In this document: piece after piece, positions 7,149-15,837 of the stretch | Layout: each line of letters begins with the position of its first letter | How positions within the stretch are numbered: the first letter of the stretch is position 1 | Assembly (NCBI GenBank): GCA_910583845.1 | Contig: CAJUAB010000015.1 | Coordinates: 60,319-124,318, forward strand | Origin: an uncultured Acetatifactor sp. | Lineage (GTDB): Bacteria; Bacillota; Clostridia; Lachnospirales; Lachnospiraceae | DNA length: 64,000 nucleotides | Reading direction: 5' to 3' | Made by a program: the position numbers and the translations under genes | The notes under the pieces: model-generated | Told to the model about the DNA's origin: nothing | Database searches by the model: none | What the model saw: only the letters and a program-made list of their open reading frames with translations

Positions 7149-7532
7149 CTACTTTATAAACTCTGTAGAGTAATAAGGCAGAATCAGGTAGTGTCCGGCA
7201 CAGATCTCCTCTCCCGCCAGATGATTCATTCGCATGACTTCATCTATATACTGATCCTGGCTGGCATAATGCTCCCTGTCGGCATACCTGTCCGCCAGTG
7301 CCCACAGGGTTTCACCGGGCTCGATCCGGACACTGGTATAATACTTGTAGGAAACCTCTTCCAGTTCCGTGTTGGCCTGGGACAATAACGCATGATAAGA
7401 AAGAGTGAAGCCCAATACCAGCACCGCCGCAATGCCTGTCAGGATAAAGCCGCGGCGAATCTCTTTTTGCCTTTGGCGCTTTCTCTGCTGGTTTTTACAA
7501 TATCTTTCATAAATATGTGCTGTCTGGTTCAT
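7149..7532 (-). CDS. yneA: YneA-like LysM protein, probable SOS cell-division suppressor
   Basis: 127 residues: a basic N-terminal tail, one transmembrane helix (about 29-47), and a LysM-type domain (about 58-122) with EPGETLWALADRY and GHYLILPYY. The architecture and its divergent position next to lexA match Bacillus YneA, which halts division during DNA damage. ATG 7532 follows GGGAGG; longer upstream starts would run through the operators. It reads away from lexA across an intergenic region with several SOS boxes, so DNA-damage induction is expected. YneA identity is inferred from layout, because LysM proteins are diverse. Confidence 0.75.
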   Translation of the reverse strand: MNQTAHIYERYCKNQQRKRQRQKEIRRGFILTGIAAVLVLGFTLSYHALLSQANTELEEVSYKYYTSVRIEPGETLWALADRYADREHYASQDQYIDEVMRMNHLAGEEICAGHYLILPYYSTEFIK

Positions 7533-7573
7533 TCTGTAATCCTCCCGCCGGCTTGTATGCAAATCTCTGTTCG

Positions 7574-7658
7574 GAACATTCGTTCTTTCTAAATGCATTA
7601 TATCGAACATGCATTCCGTTGTCAAGAACTATCGAACATATTTTTGGAATATATGTTT
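7574..7658. promoter_or_regulatory. SOS (LexA) boxes between yneA-like gene and lexA
   Basis: The Gram-positive LexA site is GAAC-N4-GTTC. A perfect copy is GAACATTCGTTC (7574-7585). Near copies are GAACATGCATTC (7605-7616) and GAATATATGTTT (7647-7658, abutting the lexA -35), plus a weaker half-site at 7634-7645. They imply autoregulation of lexA and SOS control of the divergent gene. Confidence 0.85.
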
Positions 7659-7685
7659 GCTTTTTTGGCTCCGATATGTTATAAT
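7657..7685 (+). promoter_or_regulatory. lexA promoter
   Basis: TTGCTT (7657-7662), 17 bp, TATAAT (7680-7685). The -35 overlaps the edge of the third SOS-like box, consistent with repression by LexA. Confidence 0.7.
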
Positions 7686-7742
7686 GACTTTATTCAATAC
7701 AGAAACCGTCAACAATAATTTTGAGAAATGGAGGACCATAGA

Positions 7743-8360
7743 ATGGGCTATGGTAAGATAACTACCAAACAACAGGAGATTTTGGATTATATTAAGGATG
7801 AGATTCTGAAAAGGGGATATCCGCCCACTGTCCGTGAGATCTGTGAGACGGTACATTTGAAATCAACCTCTTCCGTACATTCCCATCTGGAGACGCTGGA
7901 GAAAAACGGCTATATCCGCCGTGACCCCACCAAACCCAGAGCCATCGAGATCTGCGATGACAGTTTTCAGATGGTGCGCACGGAGATGGTCAGCATTCCT
8001 GTCGTAGGACAGGTAGCCGCAGGACAGCCCATACTGGCGCAGGAAAATATTGAGGACTATTTTCCCATACCTGCGGACGTGGTACCCCGGGGTGAATCCT
8101 TTATATTGAAAGTCAAAGGAGACTCCATGATCAATGTGGGAATTTTCAACGGGGACCGTATTTTTGTCAACTGTTGCAGTACGGCCGACAATGGAGATAT
8201 GGTAGTGGCGCTGTTGGATGATTCGGCCACGGTAAAGACATATTATAAAGAAGACGGACATATTCGCCTGCAGCCTGAGAATGACTCCATGGCACCGATC
8301 ATTGTCGATGATTGCCAAATTTTAGGAAAAGTTTTTGGCGTTTTTCGATTTTATCAATAG
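7743..8360 (+). CDS. lexA: LexA repressor
   Basis: 205 residues. SOS repressor that cleaves itself when RecA filaments form. An N-terminal winged HTH (residues 1-65) includes REICETVHLKSTSSVHSHL. The S24 protease domain follows, with cleavage site Ala93-Gly94 (VAAGQP), nucleophile Ser128 (GDSM) and general base Lys165 (ATVKTY). ATG 7743 follows GGAGG (7730-7734), and an upstream ATG at 7728 overlaps this site. Divergent from the yneA-like gene with shared SOS boxes. Confidence 0.97.
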   Translation: MGYGKITTKQQEILDYIKDEILKRGYPPTVREICETVHLKSTSSVHSHLETLEKNGYIRRDPTKPRAIEICDDSFQMVRTEMVSIPVVGQVAAGQPILAQENIEDYFPIPADVVPRGESFILKVKGDSMINVGIFNGDRIFVNCCSTADNGDMVVALLDDSATVKTYYKEDGHIRLQPENDSMAPIIVDDCQILGKVFGVFRFYQ

Positions 8361-8380
8361 GCTGTATACTCTTCCTGTCT

Positions 8381-8476
8381 TTGGGACACAATAATTGTGG
8401 AAACTGTAATCCGTCTCTCCCACAGCGCCTGAAAGGACTGTTCTGGTCAGATTTTTGCCGGAAATGCTGTGGGAGA
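8381..8476 (+). promoter_or_regulatory. possible promoter and structured leader of the DUF378 gene
   Basis: TTGGGA (8381-8386), 18 bp, TGTAAT (8405-8410). A perfect 11-bp inverted repeat, TCTCCCACAGC (8416-8426) and GCTGTGGGAGA (8466-8476), follows with a 39-nt loop and no T run. It may be a leader structure or a remnant repeat. Confidence 0.35.
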
Positions 8477-8509
8477 CCGGGGATCTTATAAGCAGGGAGG
8501 TATCAATTT

Positions 8510-8731
8510 ATGGGAAATAAATATTTGGACGGCACAGCCCTGACCATTGCTATTATTGGCGCGATCAACTGGGGCTTGATAGGCCTGTTTCGATTTGACC
8601 TGGTAGCCTTCATCTTCGGGGACATGTCATGGTTATCCAGAATTGTCTATGTGATTGTGGGACTTTGTGGTTTGTATCTGGTTACTTTTTATATGCATCT
8701 TGGAAGTAACGGACGAGGAGATGCTTCCTAA
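8510..8731 (+). CDS. DUF378 small membrane protein
   Basis: 73 residues with two membrane helices (about 8-28 and 42-64). The family signature GAINWGLIGLFRFDLVAFIFG is visible; its members (YuzA-like) are widespread in Firmicutes with no known function. ATG 8510 follows GGGAGG. It is monocistronic and followed by a strong terminator. Confidence 0.85.
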   Translation: MGNKYLDGTALTIAIIGAINWGLIGLFRFDLVAFIFGDMSWLSRIVYVIVGLCGLYLVTFYMHLGSNGRGDAS

Positions 8732-8757
8732 AATATCCTCATACCCATACCCCACTG

Positions 8758-8806
8758 AAAAAGCAGCGGCTATTCTGTTGTCATTGGAATAGTCACTGCT
8801 TTTTTA
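8758..8806 (+). terminator. terminator after the DUF378 gene
   Basis: AAAAAGCAG-CGGCTATTC pairs with GAATAGTCACTGCTTTTTT, with T run 8799-8806. The A run at the other end makes it potentially bidirectional, serving rsfS from the opposite strand as well. Confidence 0.8.
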
Positions 8807-8853
8807 AGTATATCAGAAAATACTTTCAGCCAGATGAGCGCGGCTCTGGAGCA

Positions 8854-9213
8854 TCAAAATGATCCTAATTCTTCCTTTGATACCATTTTACCGTCTCTCC
8901 AGATTCGCTCCAGATCATACAGCAGACGATTTTCCCTGTCAAATACGTGTACAATCACATCGCCAAAATCCATCAGAATCCAGTTTGCTGTGTCATAGCC
9001 TTCCACCTGCTTCTTGAAATGACCGGCCCGGCCGAGCTTTTCCTCTACATTATCGCTGAGCGCCTGAATCTGGCTGCGGTTATTTCCTCCTGCTATGATA
9101 AAGTAATCCGCAATAACGGATAGTTCACTGATATCAATCACTTTGATATCCTCTGCTTTCTTATCCTCCAGGGCCTCTATGGCAAGCCTGGCTATTTCCT
9201 TGGATGTATTCAT
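8854..9213 (-). CDS. rsfS: ribosomal silencing factor RsfS
   Basis: 119 residues. It binds L14 (uL14) and blocks subunit joining when nutrients fall. Family features are ADYFIIAGGNNRSQIQAL and the WILMDFGDVIVHVFD strand near residue 80. ATG 9213 follows CGGAGGAAAT. It is the last gene of the obgE-yhbY-nadD-yqeK-rsfS run, an order common in Firmicutes. Confidence 0.95.
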   Translation of the reverse strand: MNTSKEIARLAIEALEDKKAEDIKVIDISELSVIADYFIIAGGNNRSQIQALSDNVEEKLGRAGHFKKQVEGYDTANWILMDFGDVIVHVFDRENRLLYDLERIWRDGKMVSKEELGSF

Positions 9214-9290
9214 CTATTTCCTCCGATTTAAGGTACAGCCTGATGTGGTCCCTCTTCCATATGGCATGGGGTCTTACAAACGACCTTGGC

Positions 9291-9908
9291 TTACAGGATT
9301 GTCTTTTGAGAGGTCACATAGTATTGATAAGTTTCCTGGGTGGTTTTTTCAATCACAGAGCCGCTGGCCTGTAGATAATTCAATGTATCTTCCAGAATCA
9401 TCAGGACAGCTTTGTCCAGGTCCGTATAAGCTGTTTTGCGGATCTGATCCAGTCTGGGTGCCTGCCTGCGCCCCGGCTCCATATAATCGGCCACAAAAAT
9501 AATTTTTTCCAGAAGAGACATGCCTGGCCGACCGGTGGTATGGTTACAGATGGCATTTAAAATATCCTTGTTTTTTACATTATATTCTTTCTCCGCCAGA
9601 TAACTTCCCGCCTTGGCATGAAGCAAAGAGGGTTTTTTGTACTCCTCCTCGCTGATTTCCATATGCTGCTTTTCACAGATGGACAACAGTTTCTTTTCAG
9701 GCAGGCATTTCGCACAGTCATGGAGCATGCCCGCGATCAGAGCGCAGTCGACGCTTTCACCGTAACATGCCGCCAGATTTGAAGCCGTATAGGCTACGCT
9801 CAAAGTGTGTTCAAATCGTTTGCTGTCCTGAACTTTGGACATTTCTTTTCTTAGTTTGCTCAGTTCACTTGTTTTCAATGCCTTATCCTCTATGGAAAAC
9901 TCCTGCAT
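9291..9908 (-). CDS. yqeK: YqeK-type HD-domain Ap4A hydrolase
   Basis: 205 residues. Symmetrical diadenosine-tetraphosphate hydrolase; the family needs metal held by an HD motif. Visible are RFEHTLSVAYTA (first His), MLHDCAKCL (the HD pair), and NAICNHTTG, plus FVADYMEPGR downstream. ATG 9908 begins one base after the nadD stop, so translation is coupled. Its position between nadD and rsfS is the standard one. Confidence 0.93.
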   Translation of the reverse strand: MQEFSIEDKALKTSELSKLRKEMSKVQDSKRFEHTLSVAYTASNLAACYGESVDCALIAGMLHDCAKCLPEKKLLSICEKQHMEISEEEYKKPSLLHAKAGSYLAEKEYNVKNKDILNAICNHTTGRPGMSLLEKIIFVADYMEPGRRQAPRLDQIRKTAYTDLDKAVLMILEDTLNYLQASGSVIEKTTQETYQYYVTSQKTIL

Positions 9909-9909
9909 T

Positions 9910-10524
9910 CTATAAATTTTCGTAAAAGTGTCCTGCGATAATATATTCCCTCACGCTGTCCGGCACCAGATACTGAATGCTCTTCCCCTCACGGCATCGA
10001 CGGCGAATATCTGTGGAGGAGATCTCCATATCCGGAAAAGCCATCAGCAGGATATCCGCGCCGTAATGTTCCGCCAGCTCCTGCCGCTTCTCTTCCAGTT
10101 CCTGTAGAGGTGTACTGCCGCGGGATGCTGCCAGCAGCGTACACTGCTTGAAAATTTTTTCCGGACAATACCAGTTTTCAATGGAAAACAGACAATCCGC
10201 GCCTACAATAAAGTACAGCTCCGCCTGGGGATATATGTGCCGCAGGGACTCCAGAGTCTCATAGGTATAGGTGTTTCCACCTCTCTTTACCTCCATATCT
10301 GAACAGAAGAAGCAATCCCGGTCCTGAACGGCCAACCGGGTCATGGCAAGTCTCTCTGATCCGGACAGCATTTCCGTCTTGTCTTTCAAATAAGAATTTC
10401 CTGTGGGCATAAATATAATACCATCCAGTCCGGCCTCTTCCATAGCCCATTGGGCGAGCAGCAAATGCCCGATATGGATGGGATTGAAGGTTCCGCCCAT
10501 AATGCCTATTTTTTCCCAGGACAT
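9910..10524 (-). CDS. nadD: nicotinate-nucleotide adenylyltransferase
   Basis: 204 residues. It forms deamido-NAD from NaMN and ATP in NAD synthesis. The nucleotidyl-transferase motif GGTFNPIHIGHL is at the N-terminus and the ISSTDIRRR motif near residue 172. ATG 10524 follows AAGGAAG; a longer upstream start has no homology. It lies between yhbY and yqeK. Confidence 0.95.
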   Translation of the reverse strand: MSWEKIGIMGGTFNPIHIGHLLLAQWAMEEAGLDGIIFMPTGNSYLKDKTEMLSGSERLAMTRLAVQDRDCFFCSDMEVKRGGNTYTYETLESLRHIYPQAELYFIVGADCLFSIENWYCPEKIFKQCTLLAASRGSTPLQELEEKRQELAEHYGADILLMAFPDMEISSTDIRRRCREGKSIQYLVPDSVREYIIAGHFYENL

Positions 10525-10571
10525 GTCGCACTTCCTTCCCTGATATAAAAAATTCATAGTGAATGTGAAAC

Positions 10572-10859
10572 TCAGGGCAGCTGTATTTTGGGATTGTCCT
10601 TGTCGGGTTTGTACAGCACTATTTTCTTGCCGATTACCTGCACTACCTGGGAATGTGTGCGCTGTGCCACCATCTCCGCAATTTCTCCCGGGTCATCCAT
10701 GCAGTTTTTCAGCACTGCCACCTTGATCAGTTCCCTGGTATTGAAAGCCTCTCCGATGGCTTCCGTAACCTGTGGAGTCAGACTGGACTTTCCTACCTGA
10801 AAGACCGGGTCCAGACTGCTGGCCAGGCTCTTTAAATATGCTCTCTGCTTACTTGTCAT
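10572..10859 (-). CDS. yhbY: YhbY-family ribosome assembly RNA-binding protein
   Basis: 95 residues, a single CRS1-YhbY (KH-like) domain. Visible are SKQRAYLKSLASSL at the N-terminus, VGKSSLTPQV, and the GxxG-type loop region around VIGKKIVLYK. It binds pre-50S particles in studied species. ATG 10859 follows GAGGAAAAACAG. It sits directly after obgE in the operon. Confidence 0.93.
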   Translation of the reverse strand: MTSKQRAYLKSLASSLDPVFQVGKSSLTPQVTEAIGEAFNTRELIKVAVLKNCMDDPGEIAEMVAQRTHSQVVQVIGKKIVLYKPDKDNPKIQLP

Positions 10860-10960
10860 AGCTGTTTTTCCTCTTTCTGTCCGGACATCTGGAGGCCAGA
10901 CACCCGGATACACATCATTCTGATAACAGAATCCACCATCTGGAGCGTGAACGTGGATAA

Positions 10961-12256
10961 TTACTTATAGTAATCGAAAGACAAGCCATACATCCTGACG
11001 GTATCGCCCTCCTGAATCCCCAATTGCTCCAGCTGCTCCAGTATTCCGTTTTCCCGCAGAAAATTCTGGAAGAAAGTGAAACCCTTTTCACTCTCCAGGT
11101 TGGTATAGCCCAGCATCTTCTCAATCCGGGGCCCTTCCACCACATATTCGTCTGCTGCCTCATGATACTCCACTGTAAAAGGAGCGTCGCTGTCAGAGCT
11201 TTTCTCTTCCTCCGGAAAATATTCCTGCTCAAAGACGGTGGGTTCCTGATCCAACTGATCAAGCATATCCCGGACATGATACAAAAGCTCCTTAAGTCCC
11301 TGGCCGCTGATGGCGGATATGGGATACACGGAAATTCCCTTCGGCTCAAATTCTGCTTTCAGAGCTGCCAGGGGATCGCTTTCCTCCACAGAACAGACCG
11401 CATCCATTTTGTTGGCGGCAATAACCTGGGGACGTTTCCCGATCTCCGCATTGTAACTCTCCAGTTCCCTGTTAATGGCATAAATATCTTCCACAGGGTC
11501 CCGTCCTTCGGTTCCCGCCGCGTCCACAATGTGGATAATGACCTTGGTGCGCTCAATATGCCGCAGAAATTCATGGCCCAGGCCCGCTCCCTGAGAAGCG
11601 CCCTCAATCAGCCCGGGGATATCCGCAATCACAAATCCTCTGGAGTCATCCAGATCCACCACCCCAAGATTCGGGCTCAGAGTCGTAAAATGGTAATTGG
11701 CGATCTTGGGCTGCGCGTTGGTCACCCGCGACAGAAGGGTGGATTTTCCCACATTGGGGAAACCTACCAGGCCTACATCCGCAATTACTTTCAGTTCAAG
11801 CAGCAGTGTCAGTTCCTGGGCGGGTTGACCGGGCTGGGCATATTTGGGGGCCTGCATCGTACTGGTGGCATAGTGTTGATTGCCATTGCCGCCCCGGCCC
11901 CCTTTCAGCAGAACAAAGCGCCGGTTATCCCCGGACATATCCGCAATCACCTTTCCCGATTCCGCCTCCTTGATGACAGTTCCATGAGGCACTTTGAGCA
12001 CAATATTCTGCCCGTTTTTTCCGTGGCAGTTCTTCTTGCCGCCCGTTTCACCGTCTTCCGCCCTGTATTTCCGGATATGGCGATAGTCTGCCAGGGTATT
12101 CATTCCCTCGTCCACCTGGAATATCACATCTCCGCCGTTGCCGCCGTCTCCGCCGTCCGGTCCTCCGCTGGGAACATATTTTTCCCTGCGAAAAGAGACA
12201 TGCCCGTCTCCGCCCTTTCCACTTCTCACATATATTGTCGCTCTGTCTGCAAACAT
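10961..12256 (-). CDS. obgE: Obg/CgtA GTPase
   Basis: 431 residues, three domains: a Gly-rich Obg fold (1-158), a G domain with the P-loop GFPNVGKSTLL near residue 165 plus DIPGL and NKMD, and a C-terminal OCT domain (about 350-431) present in Firmicute versions. It links 50S assembly to growth and, in spore-formers, to sporulation onset. ATG 12256 follows AGAGGAGTAAAG. It is separated from rpmA by a terminator, so it is reached by readthrough or an unseen promoter. Confidence 0.97.
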   Translation of the reverse strand: MFADRATIYVRSGKGGDGHVSFRREKYVPSGGPDGGDGGNGGDVIFQVDEGMNTLADYRHIRKYRAEDGETGGKKNCHGKNGQNIVLKVPHGTVIKEAESGKVIADMSGDNRRFVLLKGGRGGNGNQHYATSTMQAPKYAQPGQPAQELTLLLELKVIADVGLVGFPNVGKSTLLSRVTNAQPKIANYHFTTLSPNLGVVDLDDSRGFVIADIPGLIEGASQGAGLGHEFLRHIERTKVIIHIVDAAGTEGRDPVEDIYAINRELESYNAEIGKRPQVIAANKMDAVCSVEESDPLAALKAEFEPKGISVYPISAISGQGLKELLYHVRDMLDQLDQEPTVFEQEYFPEEEKSSDSDAPFTVEYHEAADEYVVEGPRIEKMLGYTNLESEKGFTFFQNFLRENGILEQLEQLGIQEGDTVRMYGLSFDYYK

Positions 12257-12311
12257 CCCGCTTTACTCCTCTTTCCGCCGATTGAAAAACAACAAAAAAC
12301 GATTGTCATGA

Positions 12312-12347
12312 ATAAAAGGCTTCAAACAATAAAATATGTTTGAAGCC
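12312..12347 (-). terminator. terminator of the rplU-prp-rpmA operon
   Basis: On the minus strand GGCTTCAAACA and TGTTTGAAGCC form an 11-bp stem followed by TTTTATT. Confidence 0.85.
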
Positions 12348-12375
12348 TCTCGTGACCTATGTTCGATAACCGGCA

Positions 12376-12660
12376 TTACTTCTCAACAGGATACACAGAT
12401 GCCTGCTTCTTGTCTCTGCCTTTTCTCTCGAATCTCAGTACGCCATCAACCAATGCAAACAATGTGTCATCGCCGCCGATGCCCACATTTACACCGGGAT
12501 GGATCTTGGTACCACGCTGTCTGTACAGAATGTTACCGGCTTTGACGAACTGTCCGTCAGCTCTCTTCGCACCCAGTCTCTTGGCCTCAGAATCCCTGCC
12601 GTTCTTGGTAGAACCGACACCCTTTTTATGAGCGAAGAATTGAAGGTTCATATTTAACAT
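12376..12660 (-). CDS. rpmA: 50S ribosomal protein L27 (Prp-processed form)
   Basis: 94 residues. The N-terminus MLNMNLQFFAHKKGVGSTKN carries the Firmicute extension (NLQFF) that Prp removes so that the mature tail starting at Ala can reach the peptidyl-transferase centre. The gene for the protease lies immediately upstream. ATG 12660 follows GAGGAGGTG. Confidence 0.97.
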   Translation of the reverse strand: MLNMNLQFFAHKKGVGSTKNGRDSEAKRLGAKRADGQFVKAGNILYRQRGTKIHPGVNVGIGGDDTLFALVDGVLRFERKGRDKKQASVYPVEK

Positions 12661-12663
12661 GGT

Positions 12664-12996
12664 CTACACCTCCTCAAATTTTACTGTCAGAAACTTCTCC
12701 CCATAGGTCCTGGCGATCTGTTGCAAGCCGAACACCATGGCATCCATCAGGAAGATGGATTTTTCCTGCAAATCGCTTTCTATCACACACTGTATAAAAC
12801 CGGTCTCTTCGTTGGAGGACACCTGCAGGGTCTCCCCGGCCAATTCCTCCAGAGAATTAATGGTATTGATCACCAGCGCGGAAATGGAAGCACACAGGAT
12901 ATCCGGTTTCCCGGGTTTTGCGTAACCCGCATGTCCCATACAGGTAAAGCCTGCATACTGCTGCGCTTTTGTTCTGCGAATCACTACTGTCGTCAT
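12664..12996 (-). CDS. prp: ribosomal-processing cysteine protease Prp
   Basis: 110 residues. It cleaves the N-terminal extension of L27. The catalytic pair is visible: His in GHAGYAKPG (about residue 22) and Cys in DILCASISAL (about residue 35). It lies between rplU and rpmA, its conserved place, with only 3 bases to rpmA. The ribosome binding site is weak, so coupling to rplU is likely. Confidence 0.95.
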   Translation of the reverse strand: MTTVVIRRTKAQQYAGFTCMGHAGYAKPGKPDILCASISALVINTINSLEELAGETLQVSSNEETGFIQCVIESDLQEKSIFLMDAMVFGLQQIARTYGEKFLTVKFEEV

Positions 12997-13011
12997 AATT
13001 GTCCATTTACA

Positions 13012-13317
13012 TCAGGCGTTGATCTTATCAATCTTTACCTGCGTGTATGCTTGTCTATGACCGTTTTTCTTGTGGTAGCCGGTTTTTCTCTTGTATTTGT
13101 ATACAATAACCTTCTTACCCCGGCCCTGCTCCATAACAGTAGCGGATACAGTAGCACCGGCCACATCCGCCCCCACCTTGAGAGCAGCGTCACTTACTGC
13201 GATTACCTGGTCAAAAGTAACAGTAGCACCAGCTTCCGCGTCAAGTTTTTCAACCTTGATCACATCTCCCTCAGAAACTTTGTACTGCTTTCCACCTGTT
13301 GCAATAATTGCGTACAT
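13012..13317 (-). CDS. rplU: 50S ribosomal protein L21
   Basis: 101 residues, starting MYAIIATGGKQYKVSEGD and ending with the basic block YKRKTGYHKKNGHRQAYTQ typical of L21. ATG 13317 follows AGGAGGTGCC. First gene of the operon, behind a leader RNA and a strong promoter. Confidence 0.97.
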   Translation of the reverse strand: MYAIIATGGKQYKVSEGDVIKVEKLDAEAGATVTFDQVIAVSDAALKVGADVAGATVSATVMEQGRGKKVIVYKYKRKTGYHKKNGHRQAYTQVKIDKINA

Positions 13318-13428
13318 AAGGCACCTCCTATTCATGAACTCCAGCAACGAATACCTTCGTTCTTACTCGCTAACTTCGGTGGTGTATTTTCAGAAAATGA
13401 CACACTTCTACCTGGTTATGCGGCATAC
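13318..13428 (-). ncRNA. L21 leader (5' untranslated regulatory RNA of rplU)
   Basis: About 110 nt lie between the inferred start point (near 13428) and rplU. In Firmicutes this place holds the L21 leader, through which the operon is thought to be autoregulated. The repeated GTTCGTT/AACGAA and GCTAACTTCGGT-like segments can form stems. Class assignment is from position rather than a covariance model. Confidence 0.5.
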
Positions 13429-13434
13429 TGGAAC

Positions 13435-13463
13435 ATCATAGCATGAGGTGCCCTGTTTGTCAA
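13435..13463 (-). promoter_or_regulatory. sigma-A promoter of rplU-prp-rpmA
   Basis: Minus strand TTGACA (13458-13463), 17 bp, TATGAT (13435-13440), nearly consensus. Confidence 0.85.
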
Positions 13464-13493
13464 GAAAAATATTATTTTTTGTCCACTTTTTAT

Positions 13494-14123
13494 CTACTGC
13501 TTCTTTCTGGATTCAAAATCCTCTACATACTGGATGATCAGCCTGACCGTGCCCTCCACGCCCAGCACACTGCTGTTAATGCACAGATCATAGCTGTCGG
13601 CCCGCCCCCATTTTTTGGAAGAATAGTAATTGTAATAGCTCTGACGCTGCTTATCCTTCTTGTTGATCATATCCCGGGCCTTGGATTCTGTCAGTTCATA
13701 CTTCTGCATGATCCGCCTGACTTTGGTGTCCTCATCCGCATAGATAAACAGATGGATGCAATTCTCATAGTCAGCCAGAGCATAGTCGGCGCAGCGGCCC
13801 ACAATCACACATCCGCCTTCGTCAGCAATCTTTTTGATGGTATCAAACTGCGCCAGAAACACCTTATGGCTGATGGGCATATCCACGAAGGAGGAGGCGT
13901 TGTATCCGAAAGAATAGGTATCCATTACCAGATTGTACAAAAAGGAATTGGTGGGACGCTCATCGTGATTCTGAATCATCTCCTCGCAGAAACCGCTCTC
14001 CTTGGCCGCCCTGCTGAGCAGTTCTTTGTCGTAACATTTGATGCCGAAATATTCCGCCAACTTTTCCCCGATCTCCCGACCCGCGGAACCAAACTGACGC
14101 CCAATGGTAATCACAGTATTCAT
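13494..14123 (-). CDS. cytidylate-kinase-like family protein
   Basis: 209 residues of the PF13189 type. The N-terminal phosphate-binding segment ITIGRQFGSAGREIGEKLA resembles CMP kinase. GGCVIVGRCADYAL and RRIMQKYELTESKARDMI follow. This clostridial family is distinct from Cmk, and its real substrate is not established. ATG 14123 follows GAAAGAGGAT. It lies downstream of the aroB-lspA-rluD run on the same strand. Confidence 0.75.
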   Translation of the reverse strand: MNTVITIGRQFGSAGREIGEKLAEYFGIKCYDKELLSRAAKESGFCEEMIQNHDERPTNSFLYNLVMDTYSFGYNASSFVDMPISHKVFLAQFDTIKKIADEGGCVIVGRCADYALADYENCIHLFIYADEDTKVRRIMQKYELTESKARDMINKKDKQRQSYYNYYSSKKWGRADSYDLCINSSVLGVEGTVRLIIQYVEDFESRKKQ

Positions 14124-14210
14124 ACACAAATCCTCTTTCCCTAAGAAGTATAAATGATTTATCATTTATCTGTATATATTATACATCAAATTCAGTTTGA
14201 ACACAATAAA

Positions 14211-15125
14211 TTATTGCAAAATATCCAACAAATGCACAAAATATTCGGGCAAAGGAGCGATTACCTCCATATATTCGTCGGTGGTTGGATGCTGAAAGCC
14301 GATCATCATGGCATGGAGCGTCTGCCCCTGCAGGGAAAAAGGACATTTCCGGCCCGGGGCATAGACCGAATCCCCCAGCAGGGGGTGCCCCATACTGGCC
14401 ATGTGTACTCGAATCTGATGGGTACGCCCTGTCTCCAGCTCACATTCTATATAAGTATACTCCCGGAAGCGCTTCAGCACCCGATAATGGGTCACGGCCC
14501 GCTTGCCGCTTTTCTCATTGACAGCCATTTTTTTGCGGTCCGTCGGATGACGGCCTATGGGCTTGTCCACGGTTCCCTGCTCCTGCTGGATAACCCCATG
14601 GCACAGGGCGCGATAACGCCGGGTGATGGAATGCTCTTTCAGCTGGGACGCAATCTTGTTATGGGCTCTATCATTTTTACATACAATCAGAGAGCCGGTG
14701 GTATCCATGTCGATCCGGTGAACAATACCGGGCCTTAAAACACCGTTGATGCCGGACAGCTCGCTTCCGCAATGATACATGATACCGTTGACCAGAGTGC
14801 CGCTGTAATGCCCTGCGGCGGGATGCACCACCATACCCTTGGGTTTGTTGACCACCAGAAGATCCCTGTCTTCATACAGAATATCCAGCGGGATATTTTC
14901 CGGACACAGTCTGGGCTCCTGAGACGGAGGCAGCGTAAAACACACTTCATCCTCCGCCTGCACCTGGCAGCTGCTCTTGACAGGCATCCCGTTCACCAGC
15001 ACCTGTTTTTCCTTTATCAACTTCTGAATATAACTGCGGGAGAGAGAATCCATCAGCATAGCCATGCACTTGTCGATTCGCTCCCCCTCATATTCCTCTG
15101 TAATCTGAAAACGAAACTCATCCAT
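14211..15125 (-). CDS. rluD: RluD-type 23S rRNA pseudouridine synthase
   Basis: 304 residues. An N-terminal S4 RNA-binding domain (about 12-75) precedes a RluA-family catalytic domain, with the catalytic Asp in the HRIDMDTTGSLIV motif near residue 138. HPLLGDSVYAPG and GRTHQIRVHMA support the family. ATG 15125 follows GGGAGCGG; upstream in-frame codons are unlike the family. RluD is the likeliest subgroup because of its neighbour lspA, but the target uridine is inferred. Confidence 0.88.
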   Translation of the reverse strand: MDEFRFQITEEYEGERIDKCMAMLMDSLSRSYIQKLIKEKQVLVNGMPVKSSCQVQAEDEVCFTLPPSQEPRLCPENIPLDILYEDRDLLVVNKPKGMVVHPAAGHYSGTLVNGIMYHCGSELSGINGVLRPGIVHRIDMDTTGSLIVCKNDRAHNKIASQLKEHSITRRYRALCHGVIQQEQGTVDKPIGRHPTDRKKMAVNEKSGKRAVTHYRVLKRFREYTYIECELETGRTHQIRVHMASMGHPLLGDSVYAPGRKCPFSLQGQTLHAMMIGFQHPTTDEYMEVIAPLPEYFVHLLDILQ

Positions 15126-15269
15126 AATCCGCTCCCGCCCGGCATAAATTTCCGTTGAACCAACGCCGGGATTATTCCATTCCTGTCCGGCACATTTTGC
15201 ACATGCAGGCCGCATGCGCCGAAAAGGTCCGTTCGTGAGTACCGCGCAATGAACCGAGTCTTTTGCAGG

Positions 15270-15794
15270 CTATAACTTGCGTTCAGTATCCCGTTTGAAA
15301 TTCAGAAACTCCAGGTCTTTCTCATTCAGAACAAACATGAACATGATAAACATTCCTATGGTAGCGCAGACCACATAGATATCGGCCACATTGAATATGG
15401 GAAAATGAATCAGCACAAAAGAAATGAAATCCACCACATAGTCCATGCGCAGGCGATCCAGCATATTGCCCAGTCCCCCGGAGATAATAAATACCGTCAT
15501 TATATGAATCACCCGGAATTTGGGTGTAACCGGCATTTTCAACAGGAAAAAGAGCAATACCAACGTGAATATGCTGCCTGTAAGAATCAGAAACACTTTT
15601 TGGTTCTGCAACAGGCCAAAAGCCATTCCGTAATTCTCCAGATATTGTAATTCCAACACTCCGTCAATCAGGGGAACGGCAGGCTGCCCCTTCAGATGTC
15701 CGACGGCCAGCCCCTTGGTAAACTGGTCAAACCCGATCAGAAGGATGCCCAGCAGTATATCCAAAACTAACATGAATGCCCGTTTCCTGTTCAA
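15270..15794 (-). CDS. lspA: lipoprotein signal peptidase (signal peptidase II)
   Basis: 174 residues. An inner-membrane aspartyl protease that removes lipoprotein signal peptides, with four helices. The catalytic aspartates lie in GNMLDRLRMDYVVDF and FNVADIYV. The best start is TTG 15794 with AGAGGAAG six bases upstream; ATG 15773 is a shorter alternative with a weaker site. Starts 43 bases after aroB in the same run. Confidence 0.92.
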   Translation of the reverse strand: MNRKRAFMLVLDILLGILLIGFDQFTKGLAVGHLKGQPAVPLIDGVLELQYLENYGMAFGLLQNQKVFLILTGSIFTLVLLFFLLKMPVTPKFRVIHIMTVFIISGGLGNMLDRLRMDYVVDFISFVLIHFPIFNVADIYVVCATIGMFIMFMFVLNEKDLEFLNFKRDTERKL

Positions 15795-15837
15795 AATCTT
15801 CCTCTTTTCCGCACAGCCTGTCCCGGCTTTCCTGCAA

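Noticed and set aside
11024..12343. 439-codon open frame opposite obgE
   Set aside because: obgE has all Obg motifs; the other strand is a GC-driven shadow with no ribosome binding site or family.
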